DNA of 64,000 bases. Source: Chitinimonas sp036961565. Its GTDB lineage: Bacteria; Pseudomonadota; Gammaproteobacteria; Burkholderiales; Chitinimonadaceae. Positions 59,390 through 64,000 of the stretch are shown here, one piece after another. A program made the position numbers and the translations under genes. The notes below the pieces were generated by a model. The model had not been told where the DNA came from. It made no database searches and saw only the letters and a list, made by a program, of their open reading frames with translations. How positions within the stretch are numbered: position 1 is the first letter of the stretch; the number at the start of each line of letters is the position of its first letter. The stretch spans positions 372,001-436,000 of the forward strand of contig NZ_JBAMDD010000001.1 in NCBI RefSeq assembly GCF_036961565.1. The letters are read 5' to 3'.

Positions 59390-60244
59390 ATGAACAATCG
59401 CGAGCAACGCGTATCGATCGCGCAGGAAACCCTGGCGCTTATGGAGCGCGGTAGCTACCAGAATAGGCTGGGCCAAACGGTTTCTATCAAGCAGGCACTC
59501 GCCGCTGCGGTGCGCGGCTCCATCCATTATCGTGGAGAGGATTTACAGCCGCTACTGGGTGTACAGCAGACTGGTAAGCGCTACGCTACCCGCTTTCTGG
59601 TTGCCAACCAGACTAGCCTCGCAGCAGCGCGGCAGTTGCTGGCGCAAGGCCATGAAGATGTGCTGTGCCTGAACTTTGCCTCGGCCCGGAATCCGGGTGG
59701 CGGTTTTCTTGGTGGTGCCGAGGCGCAAGAGGAAAACCTGGCCAAATCGTCTGGCCTTTATCCGTGCATCGTACAGATGTCAGGCATGTACGAAGCCAAT
59801 CGGCGCATGAAATCCTGCGTGTATCTGGATGACATGATCTACTCGCCAGGCGTGCCCGTTTTCAGGGATGACAACTATCAGTACCTGGATGAGCCATGCC
59901 TGGTATCGATGGTGACTGCGCCGGCAGTGAACAGGGGCGCTGTTGCGCAGCATGAGCCTGGGCGTTTGCCAGAGGCGGAGCTAATCATGCAGCGCCGGAT
60001 AGGGTTGCTTCTCGCACTGGCCAAGCAACACCAACATAAGGCGCTGGTGCTTGGGGCTTGGGGCTGCGGTGTATTTGCCAATGACCCGGTGGCGATGGCG
60101 CAATGGTTTGCCTATCACCTGCTGGAAAATCCGGATTATTGCGACACCTTTGAAGTGATCAGCTTTGCTGTGCTGGATCGCCGCGATGGCCGTACGTTTG
60201 CAGCGTTCGCCGATGCATTTGGTGCTGTCGCTGCAAGGGCATAG
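59390..60244 (+). CDS. Microbial PARG-like protein (TIGR02452 family)
   Basis: The 284-residue protein has the hallmark NFASARNPGGGFLGGAEAQEENL of microbial poly(ADP-ribose) glycohydrolase-like macrodomains, with the GGG loop and the QEE pair that carries the catalytic glutamate. It continues with LVLGAWGCGVFANDPVAMAQWF, also typical. It likely hydrolyses ADP-ribosyl bonds and releases ADP-ribose. The ATG after AAAAGGA is used; MNNREQRV is the natural start. It is divergent from the NrtR-type gene, whose family senses ADP-ribose. Confidence 0.92.
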   Translation: MNNREQRVSIAQETLALMERGSYQNRLGQTVSIKQALAAAVRGSIHYRGEDLQPLLGVQQTGKRYATRFLVANQTSLAAARQLLAQGHEDVLCLNFASARNPGGGFLGGAEAQEENLAKSSGLYPCIVQMSGMYEANRRMKSCVYLDDMIYSPGVPVFRDDNYQYLDEPCLVSMVTAPAVNRGAVAQHEPGRLPEAELIMQRRIGLLLALAKQHQHKALVLGAWGCGVFANDPVAMAQWFAYHLLENPDYCDTFEVISFAVLDRRDGRTFAAFADAFGAVAARA

Positions 60245-60286
60245 TTCCCGCTAGGCGGGGCGCCCCGCAGGCTGCCCTTGGCTTGC

Positions 60287-60478
60287 CTAGCGCTTGCCCA
60301 GCGCGGCCTCGATCTTTTTGTCGGTCTTGTATTGGGACAAGGCATAGGCGGCCCAGATGGCTGCCGGTATCCAGCCCAGCACGGTCAGTTGCAGGACCAG
60401 GCAGATAAGGCCGGCAAAGGGGCGGCCTATGGTGAAGAACAGCAGAAACGGCAGAAAGATGGCGATAATCAGGCGCAT
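60287..60478 (-). CDS. YqaE/Pmp3 family small membrane protein
   Basis: The 63-residue protein has two hydrophobic helices (LIIAIFLPFLLFFTIGRP and LICLVLQLTVLGWIPAAIWA), the Pmp3 (UPF0057) layout with the PFAGLI turn and the GWIPAAIWAAY motif. Homologues are stress-induced proteins of the plasma membrane that affect membrane potential. It starts 14 bp after a TetR family gene, so it could be under that regulator's control or cotranscribed with it. Confidence 0.9.
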   Translation of the reverse strand: MRLIIAIFLPFLLFFTIGRPFAGLICLVLQLTVLGWIPAAIWAAYALSQYKTDKKIEAALGKR

Positions 60479-60492
60479 GCGGGAGGTCCTGG

Positions 60493-61125
60493 TCAGGCGG
60501 GTTTGTAGCGGGCTTCGATTTGCTCGAACACCGGCATGAAGCTCGGCTGTACATAAGGCTTGAACAGGGCCAGTACATGGCGGGCGCCTTGCTTGCCGGT
60601 TTCTTCGCTGATGGGGCGGTCGGGATGGATGGTTTGCTGGAAGGCAAACCAGAACTTCACCACCATCCAGGTATTGGTCGCTAGCGGCATGATTTCATCC
60701 GGCTTGATATTGATGAAGCCGATGGCGGCAAATTCGCCAAAGGCCTTGGCCAGGATGGGGGCAAGCTCGTTCTTGACGTAGCTGTGGTAGTCGGTCTGGA
60801 GCTGCGGGCTGCGGCTGAGCAGGCCGGGCAGGTCGTAGAACATAAAGCGATACTGCCACATGGCGGCAAAGGCGGCATCCAGGTAGCGGCCCAGATCCTC
60901 GGGCTCCAGTACCCGGTGTTCCGGCACCTGCAGGTGCTTGCGCATGTAGTCGATATAGAGCTGGAAAATCTGGTAGACGATCTCTTCCTTGTTGCGGAAG
61001 TGATAGTAGAGATTGCCAGGGCTGATACCCAGGTGGGCCGCGATATGGTTGGTGGTAATCGGGCGCTCGCCATGCTCGTTGAAGAGCATGAGGCTTTCCT
61101 GGACGATACGGTCGTAGGTCTTCAT
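60493..61125 (-). CDS. TetR/AcrR family transcriptional regulator
   Basis: The 210-residue protein has an N-terminal TetR helix-turn-helix (IVQESLMLFNEHGERPITTNHIAAHLGISPGNLYYHFRNKEEI) and an all-helical ligand domain with aromatic residues (MWQYRFMFYDLPGLL). An upstream GTG would add one residue. It is followed after 14 bp by the YqaE gene. The ligand is unknown; members with this C-terminal type often respond to membrane-active or lipid-like compounds. Confidence 0.92.
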   Translation of the reverse strand: MKTYDRIVQESLMLFNEHGERPITTNHIAAHLGISPGNLYYHFRNKEEIVYQIFQLYIDYMRKHLQVPEHRVLEPEDLGRYLDAAFAAMWQYRFMFYDLPGLLSRSPQLQTDYHSYVKNELAPILAKAFGEFAAIGFINIKPDEIMPLATNTWMVVKFWFAFQQTIHPDRPISEETGKQGARHVLALFKPYVQPSFMPVFEQIEARYKPA

Positions 61126-61256
61126 CACGATAGGTGGTGGCGTAAGGATGACGTAATCTTACTAGGTTTGAGCTGCAGCTCTAGAAAAAGCTGCACAAAC
61201 AGGCATCGAGCGACGCAATGGCTGCGTGAGGACGGCTGTTGAAACTGAGAAGGGGA

Positions 61257-61354
61257 GGTGGCGAGCCCGACCCCCGGCACTTGCCTGCACCGCTGTGGCT
61301 GCTTCCTTCCGGACCTGACCAGATTCACGACTTGGCAATGCGGGGAGACCCGCC
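61257..61354 (-). ncRNA. ffs: 4.5S RNA of the signal recognition particle
   Basis: The conserved domain IV core is present on the minus strand: CAGGTCCGGAAGGAAGCAGC, which includes the GGAA tetraloop and the symmetric and asymmetric loops that bind Ffh. The ends GGCGGG and CTCGCC pair, giving a hairpin of about 98 nt. The gene lies between the TetR gene and an EAL domain gene, with no protein-coding frame of its own. Confidence 0.96.
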
Positions 61355-61397
61355 ATTGAGACAACACTCGCCGCCAGCGCGACGAACAGACAGCATT

Positions 61398-62702
61398 CTA
61401 CACACTGCCGGGCCGTACGTCGAATTCGGAAGGGCCTTGCCATAGTAAATCGCCGCAAAGCACATGCTGCTGGCCGTGCAGGGTAATGCCCAGCGATAGC
61501 GTAACGCACTGCTCTTCGCCCACGATGGATAGATAAGGGCGTGAAATCTGCAGCTCGCCAAAACGCTTCATGGCTTGGCGAAAATAGTGCCGGCGCGACC
61601 AGATGGCGCCACGGGCATCATCCAGTGGCGAAAAGCGCGGGGCTTGCTCGCTGGTTGGTGCGGCGGGAGTCAGGTTGGCGCCCACCTGTCGGCCCTCTGC
61701 ATCAAGCAGAAAACAGCGTATGGCGGCGGGCTCATCCATGAACGGTTGGGCAGCCAGGCCAAATTCATCGCCATCGGCCAAACGGGCCGCGCCTTTCAGT
61801 AGGGCGGTGCGATAGGGTGCCAACTGCCGTTGCGTCTGATCTATTTCTTCACGCACATGGGTGTTGAAGTGTTGCCAGAGGGTATCGAACACCGGATTGG
61901 CTGGTTCGGCGGAGAGGATGCTGGGGCTGGGGCGGGCGAAATAGTAGCCCTGAACCAGATCACAGTCAGCCTCCAGTGCCAGCAGGGCTTCCTCTTCGGT
62001 TTCTATGCCCTCGGCCAGAACCAGGGAGCCGGCCTCATGCAGCAGGCTGACCAGGCCTGGCAGTATCAGCCGCGCTTCGCGGTTTTCCGAGGCATCGGCA
62101 ATCAGGGTGCGGTCGAGCTTGACGATATCGGGGCGCAGGCGCCAGACGCGATCCACATTGGAGTGGCCGGCGCCAAAGTCATCAATGGCGATAAGGCAGC
62201 CCATGTCGCGAAAGTAATCCACGGCGCGGCTGAGGGCGCGATTGTTTTCTATGGCGGTTTCCAGTACCTCCACTACCACCTGTTGTGGCGGCAGCTGCAG
62301 CTTGTCCAGCATCTCTGGGAAGAAGCGGCCGTATTGGCCTGCATGGGCAAAGGCATTGGGTTCGGCATTCAGGAACAGCCAGTGCGCGGGCTCCTGGCAG
62401 GCCTGCATCTGGGTGACAAAGTTGCGGGTATGCAGCAGGCGGGAAAGCCGATCCAGTGTCACCAGCTCGGATTCGGAACGGGCGGAGGCGAATACGGTGT
62501 AGGGCGACAGCACCTTGCCTGCATCGGACCAGGCTCGCATCAGGCCCTCATGGCCGACTACCCGGCGGTGGGCAAAGCTGTAGATGGGCTGGAAGTGGCT
62601 ATGCAGCACGAAGCTGGCATGGCGGGCAATATGCTGCCCACCCTCTGCCTGGCAGAGGTCGAGCAAGGTATCGAGCTGGTAGGGTGCGTGGATGGGTGGC
62701 AT
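61398..62702 (-). CDS. EAL domain cyclic-di-GMP phosphodiesterase
   Basis: The 434-residue cytosolic protein has an EAL domain at about residues 30-270. The signature reads EGLMR in place of EALLR, with Glu52 kept. Further motifs are LFLNAEPNAF, VVVEVLET, IAIDDFGAGHSNVDRV, DIVKLDRTLI, LAEGIETEEE and VQGYYFARPS, so the metal and catalytic residues appear conserved and hydrolysis of c-di-GMP is likely. The C-terminal ~140 residues (AIRCFLLDAEGRQVGANLTP) look like a PAS/Cache-like sensor of the YkuI type. It is 23 bp downstream of the asparaginase gene. Confidence 0.93.
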   Translation of the reverse strand: MPPIHAPYQLDTLLDLCQAEGGQHIARHASFVLHSHFQPIYSFAHRRVVGHEGLMRAWSDAGKVLSPYTVFASARSESELVTLDRLSRLLHTRNFVTQMQACQEPAHWLFLNAEPNAFAHAGQYGRFFPEMLDKLQLPPQQVVVEVLETAIENNRALSRAVDYFRDMGCLIAIDDFGAGHSNVDRVWRLRPDIVKLDRTLIADASENREARLILPGLVSLLHEAGSLVLAEGIETEEEALLALEADCDLVQGYYFARPSPSILSAEPANPVFDTLWQHFNTHVREEIDQTQRQLAPYRTALLKGAARLADGDEFGLAAQPFMDEPAAIRCFLLDAEGRQVGANLTPAAPTSEQAPRFSPLDDARGAIWSRRHYFRQAMKRFGELQISRPYLSIVGEEQCVTLSLGITLHGQQHVLCGDLLWQGPSEFDVRPGSV

Positions 62703-62725
62703 GGACTATGACGGTTCTATCCCAT

Positions 62726-63745
62726 TCAGCTTGCGGACAATTCACCACGTAGATTGACAGGCAGGGTGTCCTCCCAGCCTAGCACGCCGCGTGGCTGCGA
62801 TAGCAGGAAGTACAGCTTGGCCAGTGCGGCTTCGGGCGTGAGATCCTGGCCTGAGATCAGGCCGGCTCGGCTGAGTGCGGTGCCGGCGGCATAGCTATCG
62901 CTGACCTTGCCGGAGATGCACTGGGTGACATTGAGCAGTACCGTGCCTCGCCGGGCCGCACTGGCGAAGGCGGTCAGCAGCGCCGTATCGGCGTCGGGCG
63001 CGTTGCCTGCGCCAAAGCTCTCGAGTACCACGGCTGCGAGGGCGGGTTCGGCCTGTAACAGATGCTCCATCATTCTCGCTGTATGGCCAGGGTAGAGTTT
63101 GAGGCCAACGATGGCGAGATCCGGGTTGATCTGATGTGCCTTGAATGGCGCGGCAGGCTTGGGCAGGCAGAGTGCCGGGTTGAATTCATGGTGCCCCTGC
63201 ACCCGGCCCAAGATGGGGTAGTTGGGCGAACCAAAGGCGCCGATCTCGGCCCCCCAAAGCTTGCGTGCCCGGTTGCCACGCAGCAACTGGCGATTGAAGG
63301 CCACGCAGACTTCATAGAGCTTGGATTCGCTAGCCCAGTGGAAGGCATCCACCAGGTTTTGCTCGGCATCGTTGGGCTGCTCGGCCAGCGGCACCATGGC
63401 GCCCGTGACGATGACCGGCTTGGCCAGGTTCTCCAGCATGAAGCTGAGTGCCGAGGCGGTGTAGGCCAGGGTGTCGGTACCGTGGATGATGACAAAGCCG
63501 TCGTGGCTGTCGTAGTTGGCCGCAATATCGGCTGCCATGGTGTTCCAGTGGGCCGGCTGCAGGTTACTGCTGTCTATCAGCGGGGCGTATTCCTTCAGCG
63601 TATAGGCGGGGAAGCCTGGGGTACGCCCGGCAATGCGGGCCAGCTCCTGCGGCAGATAGCCGGCAACCGGGGCATAGCCGCTGGCGGTGGATTGCATGCC
63701 GATGGTGCCGCCGGCATAGATGACAAATAGGCGCTTGTGGGGCAT
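62726..63745 (-). CDS. ansA: L-asparaginase, type I (cytosolic)
   Basis: The 339-residue enzyme hydrolyses asparagine to aspartate and ammonia. It carries both catalytic threonine motifs, VIYAGGTIGM at the N terminus and IHGTDTLAYTASAL at about residue 90, and has no signal peptide, as expected of the cytosolic type. The length is typical. It is divergent from smpB and followed by the EAL gene. Confidence 0.95.
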   Translation of the reverse strand: MPHKRLFVIYAGGTIGMQSTASGYAPVAGYLPQELARIAGRTPGFPAYTLKEYAPLIDSSNLQPAHWNTMAADIAANYDSHDGFVIIHGTDTLAYTASALSFMLENLAKPVIVTGAMVPLAEQPNDAEQNLVDAFHWASESKLYEVCVAFNRQLLRGNRARKLWGAEIGAFGSPNYPILGRVQGHHEFNPALCLPKPAAPFKAHQINPDLAIVGLKLYPGHTARMMEHLLQAEPALAAVVLESFGAGNAPDADTALLTAFASAARRGTVLLNVTQCISGKVSDSYAAGTALSRAGLISGQDLTPEAALAKLYFLLSQPRGVLGWEDTLPVNLRGELSAS

Positions 63746-63858
63746 GGCGTTGTCGATTCAGTTAATATCGGCGCTTTGAATTGTTATGCGCGGAAGTGCG
63801 CGGTCGTCCACGGTGGCGACGGCGGGACTTTACCGCGCTCTGCAGAACGCATCCAGCC

Positions 63859-64000
63859 ATGTCCATAGTTGATAACCGTAAAGCGTTTCACGATTACTTC
63901 ATTGAAGAGAAGTATGAAGCCGGCCTTGTGCTTGAGGGCTGGGAGGTCAAGTCCATCCGCGCCGGCAAGGTGCAGATCAAGGAAGGCTACGTCATCTTGC
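63859..64000 (+). CDS. smpB: SsrA-binding protein SmpB, 3' end outside window
   Basis: The visible 47 residues (MSIVDNRKAFHDYFIEEKYE, then GLVLEGWEVKSIRAGKVQIK) are the conserved N-terminal part of SmpB. The protein binds tmRNA and is needed for rescue of stalled ribosomes by trans-translation. The gene runs off the end of the window. The start is ATG; no strong Shine-Dalgarno is seen. Confidence 0.96.
   Translation, partial: MSIVDNRKAFHDYFIEEKYEAGLVLEGWEVKSIRAGKVQIKEGYVIL

Noticed and set aside
60255..60268. GCGGGGCGCCCCGC palindrome as terminator
   Set aside because: It has no loop and no following T-tract.
1..64000. tRNA, rRNA and tmRNA genes
   Set aside because: I looked for conserved arms and CCA ends and saw none; the only RNA gene recognised is the SRP RNA. 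A covariance search would be decisive.

Overview
The window reads as a chromosomal segment of a Gram-negative bacterium, most likely a betaproteobacterium. Supporting this are short 4.5S-type SRP RNA, a MaeB-type malic enzyme, an ETF:ubiquinone oxidoreductase, the EEP nuclease / small protein / ClsB gene set, the hppD-phhA-fumarylacetoacetase-maiA aromatic catabolism genes, and GC-rich coding sequence throughout. Placement nearer than that (for example Neisseriales or Chitinimonas-like relatives) is a guess.

Layout. 1-25.1 kb is a type I secretion locus: the 3' part of a giant RTX protein built from about 2-kb tandem repeats, a family 4 glycosyltransferase, a second giant RTX protein (4012 residues) with an N-terminal lipase-like domain, then an HlyB-type ABC exporter and an HlyD-type adaptor ending in a strong terminator. 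No TolC-like gene and no RTX acyltransferase gene are seen. 25.2-36.6 kb holds a direct-repeat-flanked gene of unknown function, maeB, an FN3-containing lipoprotein, small exported or cytosolic proteins, a three-gene operon of exported proteins ending in an EndoU-like RNase, ETF:ubiquinone oxidoreductase, and a low-GC membrane protein. 36.7-43.4 kb is a minus-strand operon: an RNA polymerase sigma factor overlapping a 1043-residue protein, which overlaps a phage tail collar protein, followed by three related proteins of about 209 residues. 43.8-47.4 kb carries an L,D-transpeptidase-like protein, a serine beta-lactamase-like hydrolase, a LysR regulator and a GNAT acetyltransferase. 47.4-52.6 kb is phenylalanine/tyrosine degradation: an Lrp-type regulator divergent from hppD, a VOC protein, phhA, a fumarylacetoacetate hydrolase-family gene and maiA, which together lead from phenylalanine to fumarate and acetoacetate. 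52.7-64 kb is mostly housekeeping or regulatory: an acyltransferase, the clsB operon, nudB, an NrtR-type regulator divergent from a PARG-like protein, a TetR-YqaE pair, the SRP RNA gene, an EAL phosphodiesterase, asparaginase and the start of smpB.

The least explained and most interesting parts are: (1) an 11-G tract exactly between the lipase-like domain and the RTX region of the 4012-residue protein, where a one-base slip in either direction stops translation within a few to about 27 codons; (2) the translationally coupled sigma factor / 1043-residue protein / tail-collar / three-paralogue operon, with no other phage genes nearby; (3) the exported EndoU operon; (4) the NrtR / PARG-like divergent pair sharing a perfect palindrome; and (5) a 48-residue triple repeat at the C terminus of the giant RTX protein.
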